The notes under the pieces are model-generated. The model saw nothing but the letters and a program-made list of their open reading frames with translations, ran no database searches and was not told where the DNA came from. This document shows positions 34,990 through 42,760 of a stretch of DNA of 64,000 nucleotides, piece by piece. Numbering within the stretch: position 1 is the stretch's first letter; every line of letters begins with the position of its first letter. Source of the DNA: Pontibacter sp. G13 (GTDB lineage Bacteria; Bacteroidota; Bacteroidia; J057); the NCBI RefSeq assembly GCF_031851795.1, contig NZ_CP134696.1, forward strand, positions 1-64,000. Direction: 5' to 3'. The translations under genes were made by a program, and so were the position numbers.

Positions 34990-35772
34990 TTACTCTACGA
35001 TTTGGTAGGTAGAACGGACATAATCCTTCTTAAAGGCATTGAAATGCCACCATTCAGACAGAATCCCGTGAAAGCCGGCATCCAGCATGGCAGCTCTAAG
35101 TCGACGACGGTTGTCGAGTTGGGCCTGGGTCAGCTCCCCGGTTTTTACGAATTCAACTTCATACCTTGGCTGGGCTAGTTTTCCAAAGAAATCGAAGGGA
35201 GTACCCATATCCACCAGTCCAGAATCGACATGAACCAGTCCCAAGTCTACTGCGCATCCATAGTTGTGCATAGATCCCCCACCAGTAGGCGCCGCCACAT
35301 ATTTTTGCTGATCGGTTCCTTTGACGATTTCCCACATTTGGAATTGCACGGAACGAGGACGAACACAATCGAAGATCATCAATCTTAGATCGGGATCTCT
35401 TTTCTGTACATAGGCACTTGCATGTGCCAACATTTCCACCACTTCACCTTGCAGGTAGCAGGCATCAAAATCTCCGTAAACGTCTTTATTGAGGAAATTA
35501 TCTTCCGTGGAGTACTTCATGTCCAACACCAGCGTGGTATCCTTGGATTGAGCATCCACAAGTCCTTGCCCTAAAATTGCGCGCTCCAATTCGCTGGTAT
35601 CGGGCCTCAATTCCGGCTCAGGTGCCACTTCCACCACATCTACTTGAGTCGTCTCCGCTGATACCACGAGACTATCTATACCCATTTTTTCATTTGAATC
35701 CTGGTGATCCTTAGGACTACAAGCAATGGCCAAAAGAGCACAGAGCGAAAGGCTTGGAACAATTTTATTCAT
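34990..35772 (-). CDS. VanX-like D-alanyl-D-alanine dipeptidase lipoprotein (M15)
   Basis: A 260-residue lipoprotein (lipobox AIAC, Cys 18). The N-terminal 60 residues are a polar acidic linker. The catalytic domain has the M15D signature: FDCVRPRSVQFQMW (catalytic Arg region), SMHNYGCAVDLGL (zinc His and Asp) and EWWHFNAF (catalytic Glu and zinc His). VanX-type enzymes cleave D-Ala-D-Ala, whereas chromosomal relatives without a van cluster are thought to serve peptidoglycan turnover. No resistance genes are near. Its stop is 1 bp from the OstA-like gene's. Confidence 0.9.
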   Translation of the reverse strand: MNKIVPSLSLCALLAIACSPKDHQDSNEKMGIDSLVVSAETTQVDVVEVAPEPELRPDTSELERAILGQGLVDAQSKDTTLVLDMKYSTEDNFLNKDVYGDFDACYLQGEVVEMLAHASAYVQKRDPDLRLMIFDCVRPRSVQFQMWEIVKGTDQQKYVAAPTGGGSMHNYGCAVDLGLVHVDSGLVDMGTPFDFFGKLAQPRYEVEFVKTGELTQAQLDNRRRLRAAMLDAGFHGILSEWWHFNAFKKDYVRSTYQIVE

Positions 35773-35880
35773 GATTTCGGATTTCTACGGCAAAAATAAC
35801 ATCCATCCCATCATTTCAAATAGGCAATCCATGACGAATGGTCAATTGAACTGGAAGACCATCTAGCAATCTCCAAACCA

Positions 35881-35916
35881 AAAAAGCCGGACAGGCGTTC
35901 CTATCCGGCTTTTTTG
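35881..35916 (-). terminator. Terminator of the XRE-S24 gene
   Basis: Perfect 12-bp stem AAAAAAGCCGGA / TCCGGCTTTTTT (35881-35892, 35905-35916). T-rich on both strands, so probably bidirectional. Confidence 0.85.
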
Positions 35917-35932
35917 GAAAAATCTAGGGAGA

Positions 35933-36754
35933 TCAATTATCCTTGATTTGGCTAATTGCCCGTTGCATTTCCTGAATTTGGGCATGAAGCTTTTCCAAGG
36001 AAAGGTCTTGCTCAGGTTCAGGGAAGTCAGTGGACAAAAAGGTATGCGCACCCCAAATCTCCTGAATTTCACGAGCGTGAATCTGATAGGTTTGGAAGGC
36101 AGTGTTGTCTGATTTACAGGTAAAGACCAATTCACCTTCAGCGTTGCGATCCTTGTAGAGTCGCTTGTACACAACCCCCTCAGTGGTGGAAAGGACAATA
36201 TAGGTTTTGCCATTTCTCACTCCATGCTCCCAATCCTGAATATATTTTCCGATGATGATCGTTCCAGATTTCATGGGCAGCATGGAATCCCCTTTGATTT
36301 CAAATGCTCGGTAGGTACCATCTTGCAAGGTAGGCAATTGAAACTTGGGCAATTCCTCGATATACTCGGGATCGGCGTATCCATTGAGATAGCCTGCAGA
36401 TGCGGACTGTGAAACGAGTTCTACCTGTTCTTTCCCTTCTGGATCTGTAGAGATCGACAAGACCCGCAATTCCGCACCATGGATGTCTTTTCCAGCCTTT
36501 TTGGCCAGCTTCTCGATATCTTCTCGGGAATATTGAGTTAGATTCTCTTTGACAAGTAGATCGATGGAAACCTGAAAATATTCAGAAATATTGGCAAGGG
36601 TATCGTATTTGGGAGTAGCACGACCTTCTTCGTAGGCCCCGATAGAAGACCGCTGTATGTCCAAACTATTGGCAAGAACTTGCTGAGTGAGGCCACGCTG
36701 TTTGCGCAGATGCTTCAGGTTCTTCCCAATGTTGGCAATTTCTTTTTCACTCAT
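35933..36754 (-). CDS. XRE family transcriptional regulator with S24 (LexA/CI-like) peptidase
   Basis: A 273-residue repressor-like protein. The N-terminal helix-turn-helix spans about 9-65 (LKHLRKQRGLTQQVLANSLDIQRSSIGAYEEGRATPK). A linker contains SASAGYLNGYADPEYIEELPKF, in which the Ala-Gly pair is the usual autocleavage site of this group. The C-terminal S24 domain has Ser in FEIKGDSMLPM and Lys in VVYKRLY as the catalytic dyad. A short C-terminal coiled coil follows. Such proteins often respond to DNA damage or other stress. It is not linked to a prophage here. Three TTAGCA repeats about 20 bp apart lie just upstream of its start and could serve autoregulation. Confidence 0.9.
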   Translation of the reverse strand: MSEKEIANIGKNLKHLRKQRGLTQQVLANSLDIQRSSIGAYEEGRATPKYDTLANISEYFQVSIDLLVKENLTQYSREDIEKLAKKAGKDIHGAELRVLSISTDPEGKEQVELVSQSASAGYLNGYADPEYIEELPKFQLPTLQDGTYRAFEIKGDSMLPMKSGTIIIGKYIQDWEHGVRNGKTYIVLSTTEGVVYKRLYKDRNAEGELVFTCKSDNTAFQTYQIHAREIQEIWGAHTFLSTDFPEPEQDLSLEKLHAQIQEMQRAISQIKDN

Positions 36755-37117
36755 GATGGCGAGGAGTTAATGAGTACCAATTCACTTAGCAGCTTCATTT
36801 AATTTCTTAGCAATCTATAATAAAGTTAGCATAAAAACTAAAAACAGGTATCATAACTACTCAAAAAATTTACAAAGCCTAAAATATTAGCCAAAAATTA
36901 TTGGCAATTTGATCAGGCGACACTCGATATGGAAGGCGAAAACGGGGAAGATTCGGGAATGCTCACCGAATGAAAGGGGGGAATGAAAAAATCTAAGGAT
37001 TGAAAGCAACGCTTCCACAAATTGTGGCGTTATCCGAAGTAACTAGCCTATTCTGATAGACAGCCAACCAAAAGCTTAGACAATAAACGATTTTCTTGAT
37101 CCTAATTTCGGTGCCAT
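36755..37117. other. AT-rich region upstream of the XRE-S24 gene
   Basis: About 400 bp (to 37161) contain no supported gene. Seen: three direct TTAGCA repeats at 36786, 36807 and 36826; GCCAA/TTGGC arms at 36890-36894 and 36901-36905; and a hairpin whose T tail is on the plus strand at 37118-37152. A short plus-strand RNA is possible but unproven. Confidence 0.45.
36786..36831 (-). promoter_or_regulatory. Three phased TTAGCA direct repeats
   Basis: TTAGCA occurs at 36786-36791, 36807-36812 and 36826-36831, spaced 21 and 19 bp (about two helical turns), 30-80 bp upstream of the XRE-S24 start codon. A repressor-binding role is inference. Confidence 0.35.
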
Positions 37118-37152
37118 GAGACCGTCCTAATCAGGACGGTCTCTTTGTTTTG
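37118..37152 (+). terminator. Hairpin with plus-strand T tail next to purE
   Basis: Perfect 11-bp stem GAGACCGTCCT/AGGACGGTCTC (37118-37128, 37133-37143), then TTTGTTTTG on the plus strand. On the minus strand, where purE is encoded, the hairpin follows the purE stop but the tail is not T-rich. Confidence 0.6.
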
Positions 37153-37161
37153 CACGTGGAT

Positions 37162-37650
37162 CTATTCGACAGTAGCCTCGACCTCTTCGGCCATTAGCTT
37201 GACTTTTTCCTTGAGCGACTCCTTATAAGCATCCAGTGTGGCGGCCACTTCAGCATCCGAAGCGCCAATGATCTGGGCTGCCAAGATCCCGGCGTTCTTG
37301 CCACCATTCAATGCTACCGTAGCAACAGGCACTCCGCTTGGCATTTGAAGGATTGACAGAACGGAATCCCAACCATCGATAGAATTGGAGGAGTGAATCG
37401 GCACCCCAATCACCGGCAACGAGGTTACAGAAGCCACCATTCCAGGCAAATGAGCAGCTCCCCCTGCCCCAGCGATGACAACCTTGAGGCCTCGCTCGCG
37501 AGCAGTTTTGGCGTACTCCATCATTCTTTCAGGAGTTCTATGAGCGGATACAACCGTCATTTCGAATTTCACGCCCAGCTGCTTCAGCAATTCAGCAGCT
37601 CCAGACATGACGGGCAGATCGGATTTGCTGCCCATGATAATGCCTACCAT
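37162..37650 (-). CDS. purE: 5-(carboxyamino)imidazole ribonucleotide mutase
   Basis: The 162-residue PurE converts N5-CAIR to CAIR in purine synthesis. The N-terminus MVGIIMGSKSDLPVM contains the phosphate-binding loop (GSKSD). VVSAHRTPERM and the GGAAHLPGMVAS segment hold the catalytic His and the substrate-binding loop. It is the class I (bacterial) form, matched by purK directly upstream with a 3-bp gap, so the two form an operon. A hairpin follows the stop. Confidence 0.97.
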   Translation of the reverse strand: MVGIIMGSKSDLPVMSGAAELLKQLGVKFEMTVVSAHRTPERMMEYAKTARERGLKVVIAGAGGAAHLPGMVASVTSLPVIGVPIHSSNSIDGWDSVLSILQMPSGVPVATVALNGGKNAGILAAQIIGASDAEVAATLDAYKESLKEKVKLMAEEVEATVE

Positions 37651-37653
37651 GAT

Positions 37654-38808
37654 TTATGATTTAGGGGTTTCACCTTCTACTCGAATCAAATCCTTGACTT
37701 TTCTGGCTTTGGCTTTCAATGCCTCCACATCTGTGTCCAATACCGTTACGTGGCCCATTTTGCGGAAAGGCTTGGTGTTGGACTTACCATAAATGTGCGG
37801 ATAAACACCGGGAATGGCCAACGCTTCCTGAATCCCCACGTACGTGGCCTGTCCTTCTGAGCCGTCAGCGCCCAATAAATTCACCATTGCCGAAGGAACC
37901 AAGGTATCGGTCGCTCCCAATGGCAACCCCAAAATGGCACGAACATGTTGTTCATACTGAGAAGTGGCATTGGCTCTGATGGTGTGATGCCCACTATTGT
38001 GAGGCCTTGGAGCAAGCTCGTTGATCAACAGCTCGCCAGAAGGCGTGAGGAACATCTCTATGGCCATCAACCCGACATAGCCCATGGATTCGACCAACTG
38101 GACTGCCATTTCAGCTCCTTTGGCCTGAATGGATTCCTCCACCTCCGCAGGCGCCAACAGGAATTCGACCAGATTGTGGACAGGGTGAAAAGCCATTTCG
38201 ACCATCGGGAAGGTTTTGACTTCTCCCTCAGCGTTTCTGGCGACAATCACGGCGACTTCCTTGTCCAAATTCACAAAGGACTCCAACAATCCCGGCGCAT
38301 CAAATGCTTGCTCGAGATCGGATTCGGTCTTGAGAACCTGAACGCCACGGCCATCATAACCCGCCTCAGCCAATTTCATGACCATTGGCACCATATCGCG
38401 ATGGTTCAGTACCTCTTCGCGATTTTCCACCAAGACAAATGGGGATGTCGGCAATTCATTTTCCGTAAAAAACGCTTTCTGACGGCGCTTATCCTGAATC
38501 ATCCGGATATGCTTGGGGTCGGGATATACCCGAACTCCCTCCGCCTGAAGTGCTTCTAAGGCCTCGGTATTGACATGCTCAATCTCAATGGTCACGACAT
38601 CCTTGTCCTTGCCAAATTGATATACATCGTCAAAATTGGTGAGTGAGCCCTGCGTGAATCCATGTGCAAATCCCGCACAAGGAGCATCTGCAGCTGGATC
38701 AAGGCAATAGACGGACAAATTGAAGTCCATGGCCGCCTGAATGAGCATTCTGCCCAACTGGCCTCCACCTAGCACACCTAGTTTCAGGTCCCGATAAAAA
38801 TGGTGCAT
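37654..38808 (-). CDS. purK: 5-(carboxyamino)imidazole ribonucleotide synthase
   Basis: The 384-residue ATP-grasp PurK carboxylates AIR using ATP and bicarbonate to make the PurE substrate. ATG 38808 (MHHFYRDLKLGVLGGGQLGRM) is chosen; a TTG 18 bp upstream would also stay in frame. GGGQLGRML is the N-terminal nucleotide-type loop, and the ATP-grasp core includes MKLAEAGYDGRGVQVL, LLESFVNLDKEVAVIVARN and LINELAPRPHNSGHHT. The length is typical. Co-transcribed with purE. Confidence 0.97.
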   Translation of the reverse strand: MHHFYRDLKLGVLGGGQLGRMLIQAAMDFNLSVYCLDPAADAPCAGFAHGFTQGSLTNFDDVYQFGKDKDVVTIEIEHVNTEALEALQAEGVRVYPDPKHIRMIQDKRRQKAFFTENELPTSPFVLVENREEVLNHRDMVPMVMKLAEAGYDGRGVQVLKTESDLEQAFDAPGLLESFVNLDKEVAVIVARNAEGEVKTFPMVEMAFHPVHNLVEFLLAPAEVEESIQAKGAEMAVQLVESMGYVGLMAIEMFLTPSGELLINELAPRPHNSGHHTIRANATSQYEQHVRAILGLPLGATDTLVPSAMVNLLGADGSEGQATYVGIQEALAIPGVYPHIYGKSNTKPFRKMGHVTVLDTDVEALKAKARKVKDLIRVEGETPKS

Positions 38809-38997
38809 GTATAGTTGTTCGATCAATTCGTGATGACTTGGCAGCCCATGTCAGATCCCCTTGGGGGCTGGTTCTTTTTTGGGACATGGGAGCGGTATTT
38901 TAACACCATTGCCAAGAAACGGCAAAAATAAGGGATGGAATAAACATTTCCATCATGATAGGATTATTTGGGTATTTCGAACTGCAGATCTAGGATT

Positions 38998-40158
38998 ATG
39001 CGAATCTTGTTGTTTACAGGAAAAGGAGGAGTAGGCAAAACCACGACTGCCGCAGCCACTGCCGTAAAGGCGGCCCAAATGGGGTATCGGACGCTCATCA
39101 TGTCCACCGACCCTGCACACAGCCTCTCCGATGCCCTAGATCTCGAACTCAAGCCGGAGCCTATCCAAATTGCAGAGAATCTGTGGGGACAGGAATTTGA
39201 CGTGTACTACTCTATCAAGAAGTATTGGGGAAATATGCGCGAACTCATGCGCACGATCTTCAAATGGCAGGGATTGGACAATATCGTTGCGGAGGAACTG
39301 TCAGTCCTCCCTGGGATGGAGGAAGCATCCGCCTTCCTTTGGATCGAAAAATTCTACTCGGACAAGCTTTACGATCTCATCGTCATTGATTCTGCTCCGA
39401 CGGGTGAAACGCTCACCTTGCTGAGTCTTCCACAAGTGACCCAATCATGGCTCACAAAGGCTTTTCCCGGCCAGAGATTCGCGATCCGAACGATGGGGGC
39501 CGTCGTCCGCAAAACGATGGATATTCCGCTTGACAAGGGATACGCTGAACTTGAGCGGCTATTTGCCAAGCTCGAAAGCATTCAGAAGATTCTGGTCAAT
39601 CCAGATATCACCTCCATCCGTCTTGTGATGAATCCAGAGCGAATGGTCATCCAAGAAGGAAAAAGGGCCTACACGTATCTCCAGCTTTATGGCTACAATG
39701 TAGATGCTGTAGTGGTGAATCGAATTTTGCCAGAAAAAGGAGGGGGACCGCTTTTTCAGCAATATCTGGCGGACCAAGTAGATCACCTAGCGGAGATCGA
39801 GGAAAGCTTCCAACCCTTACCCATTTTCAAGGTGCCCCATCAAGGTCAGGAGGTTTTCGGCATGGAATTGCTCGACAAGATTGGCGACACTATCTATCAG
39901 GAAGAAGATCCCACTACGATTTTTCATTTGGAGAACCCCTTTTCCGTGGAAGAAGTGGCAGGGCGTTACAAGATCCGCATCAAACTTCCTTTTTCCACAG
40001 AGGAACAAATTGAAGTCGCCAAATATGGAGATGAGTTGATTCTGGATATCGGCAACCGTAGAAAAAGTATTTTCCTACCCAAATTTGCCAATTTCCTCCA
40101 GATGAGCGGAACAGAGTTCGAGGAGCCTTGGCTGACAGTCTGGCTCAACAAGCGTTAA
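38998..40158 (+). CDS. ArsA/Get3-family ATPase with C-terminal HSP20-like domain
   Basis: The protein is 386 residues from ATG 38998, just before MRILLFTGKGGVGKTT. The deviant Walker A GKGGVGKTT (8-16) and the downstream STDPAHSLSDALDLELK stretch mark the ArsA/Get3 signal-recognition-type fold, which dimerises around ATP. About 315-386 resembles the alpha-crystallin-like C-terminal domain found in bacterial ArsA-HSP20 fusions (ENPFSVEEVAGRYKIRIKLP). No arsenic resistance genes are adjacent, so arsenite export is not supported. A chaperone or membrane-protein-targeting role is more likely. Transcribed alone. Confidence 0.88.
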   Translation: MRILLFTGKGGVGKTTTAAATAVKAAQMGYRTLIMSTDPAHSLSDALDLELKPEPIQIAENLWGQEFDVYYSIKKYWGNMRELMRTIFKWQGLDNIVAEELSVLPGMEEASAFLWIEKFYSDKLYDLIVIDSAPTGETLTLLSLPQVTQSWLTKAFPGQRFAIRTMGAVVRKTMDIPLDKGYAELERLFAKLESIQKILVNPDITSIRLVMNPERMVIQEGKRAYTYLQLYGYNVDAVVVNRILPEKGGGPLFQQYLADQVDHLAEIEESFQPLPIFKVPHQGQEVFGMELLDKIGDTIYQEEDPTTIFHLENPFSVEEVAGRYKIRIKLPFSTEEQIEVAKYGDELILDIGNRRKSIFLPKFANFLQMSGTEFEEPWLTVWLNKR

Positions 40159-40164
40159 CCGCTA

Positions 40165-40668
40165 CTAGAATTCCAGTTCTCCAGATCTCTTTTTTCCGTC
40201 GAGAATCACGCTCTCACGATCTCCAGCGACACGCACATGAACGATGTGCTTTTGATCGTCAAATAGCTCCATCAGGGTCGTATTGGTCACTTGCACATGT
40301 TTGGGAGGCATCACTTGCAGTACTTCCAAATAGGCCCACACAGCATCCTCTTCGTATTCTTTCCCCAAGTAAGTCAATGCCATAAGCTGGCCATTCACCT
40401 CGATCTTGAGATGCTCGATCAGGTACTTAGCGAGCATTTCGTCCGTTTCTCCAGCTTCTTCAGAGGAACCCATTTTCAGGGAAACTTCTCCCCTAGCCTC
40501 TAGTGCATCTTCTAGGTCATCAGTAAATAGCTTCACAGCCACTTCCAATCCTTGGGTCTGTGCATTGTAGTCGATTTCCGTGATCCCCACATGGAAGGGA
40601 TGGCGGACCGCCGCGGTAAGCAAGAGAAAAGCGACGAGAAGTACTGAAGATATTCGGAATACACGCAT
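40165..40668 (-). CDS. DUF6702-type exported protein
   Basis: A 167-residue protein with a signal/anchor (MRVFRISSVLLVAFLLLTAAV). The mature part starts HPFHVGITEIDYNAQTQGLEVAVKLFTDDLEDALEARG, and later has TYLGKEYEEDAVWAYLEVLQV and NTTLMELFDDQKHIVHV. I recognise this order as DUF6702, a Bacteroidota protein of unknown function, frequently lying among housekeeping genes. Its stop lies 6 bp from the convergent ArsA gene stop. Confidence 0.82.
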   Translation of the reverse strand: MRVFRISSVLLVAFLLLTAAVRHPFHVGITEIDYNAQTQGLEVAVKLFTDDLEDALEARGEVSLKMGSSEEAGETDEMLAKYLIEHLKIEVNGQLMALTYLGKEYEEDAVWAYLEVLQVMPPKHVQVTNTTLMELFDDQKHIVHVRVAGDRESVILDGKKRSGELEF

Positions 40669-40679
40669 GGGATTTGATT

Positions 40680-40720
40680 AAAACACACATCACCTGCAGG
40701 AAATCATCCGGCAGGTGATG
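40680..40720 (-). terminator. Terminator of fabD
   Basis: Stem CATCACCTGC / GCAGGTGATG (40688-40697, 40711-40720). On the minus strand it is followed by TGTGTTTTAA. It lies 20 bp after the fabD stop. Confidence 0.75.
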
Positions 40721-40740
40721 CATACTTGGATAAGCTATCT

Positions 40741-41628
40741 TTAGTTTACCTGAGAAACAGGCAATTTGCGATCTACCTTCTTGATCAGGCCGCTGAGGAC
40801 TTTGCCCGGACCTGCTTCTACGAATTCAGTAACGCCATTGGCAACCATATTCTGAACCGTCTGGGTCCATCTTACCGGAGCTGTGAGCTGCTTGAGGAGA
40901 TTCTCCTTGATCTCTGCGGCATCGGTATGAGGTTGAGCATCTACATTCTGGTATACAGGGATACGGGCATTGGAAAAGGCCGCTTGCTCAATCCCCGCAG
41001 CGAGTTCTACGCGAGCGGGTTCCATGAATTGAGAGTGGAATGCACCATTTACGGACAATTCCAAAGCACGACGAGCTCCTTGCTCTTGTGCCAATTCGAT
41101 GGCTTTGGCAATTCCAGCTTTGGAACCGGAAATCACCAACTGGCCTACGGTATTGTAATTGGCAGGAACGACAATCTCTCCGCCCTCGGAAGCTTGCTGG
41201 CAAATGGCCTCTACAGCGGCATCTTCCATTCCGAGAATGGCTGCCATGGTAGATGGCTCGATGTCGCATGCTTTTTGCATGGCATTGGCACGGATGGAAA
41301 CGAGCTTGAGGCCGTCTTCGAAAGAAAGAGCACCTGAAGCTGCCAACGCTGTGAACTCACCGAGTGAGTGTCCTGCTGTAACATCTGCAGCATCCAAGAC
41401 ACCATGAACCACTGCTGCGACATAGGCATGGATAAATACTGCAGGTTGTGTAACGGAAGTCCGTTTGAGGTCCTCTTCGGAGCCTTCAAACATGGTGGAC
41501 TGGATATCGAATCCCAAAATCTCGTTGGCTTGGGCGAACAATTCCTGCGCCTGAGCGGAGGATTCGAACAATTCCTTGCCCATTCCGGAGAACTGGGCCC
41601 CTTGACCGGGGAATACTAGCGCCTTCAT
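40741..41628 (-). CDS. fabD: Malonyl CoA-acyl carrier protein transacylase
   Basis: The 295-residue FabD loads malonyl groups onto ACP for fatty-acid synthesis. It opens MKALVFPGQGAQFSGMGK. The nucleophile elbow is AGHSLGEF with Ser88, and the catalytic His198 lies in NGAFHSQFM. The downstream VYQNVDAQPH and EAGPGKVLSGLIKK segments are typical. The length is normal. It is followed by its own terminator and is not in a fab cluster here. Confidence 0.97.
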   Translation of the reverse strand: MKALVFPGQGAQFSGMGKELFESSAQAQELFAQANEILGFDIQSTMFEGSEEDLKRTSVTQPAVFIHAYVAAVVHGVLDAADVTAGHSLGEFTALAASGALSFEDGLKLVSIRANAMQKACDIEPSTMAAILGMEDAAVEAICQQASEGGEIVVPANYNTVGQLVISGSKAGIAKAIELAQEQGARRALELSVNGAFHSQFMEPARVELAAGIEQAAFSNARIPVYQNVDAQPHTDAAEIKENLLKQLTAPVRWTQTVQNMVANGVTEFVEAGPGKVLSGLIKKVDRKLPVSQVN

Positions 41629-41726
41629 ATTCTGACAATTAGGGAAAACATTTTCCCGATGGTTGAATTCGGAAAATCAAAGTAGTAGTTTTCAGAACGT
41701 GCAAATATATATCGGCTTTCCAACAC

Positions 41727-42485
41727 ATGAAAATTAGCCTCAAAGACAAAGTCATTCTGGTTACCGGTGGTAGCCGTGGAATCGGTGCAGCAATCGTGAA
41801 AACCCTAGCTGCCTCAGATGGCACTGTGGCCATTCATTATCATCAATCTGCCGGAGAGGCCGAAAGGTTGGCCAAGGCTTGTAAAAACCGTTCCAAGACC
41901 TTCGCGGCAGACTTGAAGTCCCCAGAAGAATGCCGGGACCTCGTCCATCAAGTCATTGATCACTATGGGAGATTGGATGTACTGGTCAACAATGCCGGCA
42001 TTGCACTTCCCGTCAATCCGCAGGACTCGGATGATGCATGGCTCTCGACTTGGCTCATGACCCTTCAAGTCAACTTGGTGGCGGCTGCCATGCTCACTCG
42101 GCACGCGATACAGCACTTCAAGCAGCAAGGGAATGGACGTTTGATCCATATCACTTCTAGAGCGGCATTTCGGGGAGACACCCCCGAATACATGGCCTAT
42201 GCAGCGTCAAAAGGGGGGCTTGTTGCCTATTCGAGGTCTATTGCCCGTGGGTATGGCAAAGATGGGATCAAGAGTTTTGTGGTAGCTCCGGGATTTACCA
42301 AAACGGATATGGCCGATCAGTTTGTGGAAAAATATGGCGAGCGGCTTCTGTTGGACGATATCGCGTTGAATTCCATGACAGAACCCGAAGACATCGCCCC
42401 TACCGTGCTATTCCTTGCGAGCGGGCACATGGATCATGCCACAGGATGCACCATCGACATTAATGCAGGAAGCTATGTCCGATGA
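41727..42485 (+). CDS. Short-chain dehydrogenase/reductase (FabG-like)
   Basis: A 252-residue SDR with the dinucleotide-binding TGGSRGIGAA (14-23), NNAG, the catalytic Ser in HITSRAAF, and YxxxK in YAASKGG. The family usually oxidises or reduces alcohol/ketone groups with NAD(P)H. It is FabG-like in length, but FabG itself cannot be separated from general SDRs by sequence alone. Divergent from fabD. Confidence 0.9.
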   Translation: MKISLKDKVILVTGGSRGIGAAIVKTLAASDGTVAIHYHQSAGEAERLAKACKNRSKTFAADLKSPEECRDLVHQVIDHYGRLDVLVNNAGIALPVNPQDSDDAWLSTWLMTLQVNLVAAAMLTRHAIQHFKQQGNGRLIHITSRAAFRGDTPEYMAYAASKGGLVAYSRSIARGYGKDGIKSFVVAPGFTKTDMADQFVEKYGERLLLDDIALNSMTEPEDIAPTVLFLASGHMDHATGCTIDINAGSYVR

Positions 42486-42607
42486 TCAAAGACGTGTAAG
42501 CATTGAAAGGACATTTGCCTCTCAAATCATTGGATAATCTCTATTTTCAGAATATCAACCTCCTAAACCACTGCCTGACGCCTAATGTTGATCACACATT
42601 TCGTCAG

Positions 42608-42757
42608 ATGACTAGACTAAACCAAATCATCCGCCAGTCCCAGCGGGTTACTCCTTCTCTCAAGAATCAGATCAAGCAGCATTTTACACTCAAGAAATCA
42701 TTTCTATTTGCGGCAGTTTCCACGTCGCTGCTGATTTTGGCGAGATATTTCGGATAG
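42608..42757 (+). CDS. Small membrane peptide, 49 aa
   Basis: ATG 42608 opens a 49-codon frame (MTRLNQIIRQSQRVTPSLKNQIKQHFTLKKSF), ending in a single hydrophobic helix (LFAAVSTSLLILARYFG). It stops 3 bp from the adenylate-cyclase gene stop. A longer frame with a TTG start at 42503 exists but is less likely. Basic N-terminus and membrane helix are typical of small integral membrane peptides; no function is known. Confidence 0.4.
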   Translation: MTRLNQIIRQSQRVTPSLKNQIKQHFTLKKSFLFAAVSTSLLILARYFG

Positions 42758-42760
42758 GCC

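Noticed and set aside
34990-35772. Vancomycin-resistance gene
   Set aside because: Only a VanX-like dipeptidase is present, with no vanA/H/R/S-type genes. Chromosomal homologues are common, so resistance is not supported.
35933-36754. Prophage repressor indicating an integrated phage
   Set aside because: No integrase, capsid or other phage genes lie nearby; XRE-S24 regulators also occur as ordinary chromosomal genes.
37945-38559. 204-codon plus-strand frame opposite purK
   Set aside because: It lies antisense within the conserved purK sequence and shows no recognisable features.
40726-41337. 203-codon plus-strand frame opposite fabD
   Set aside because: fabD is complete and conserved here, and the opposing frame has no motif.
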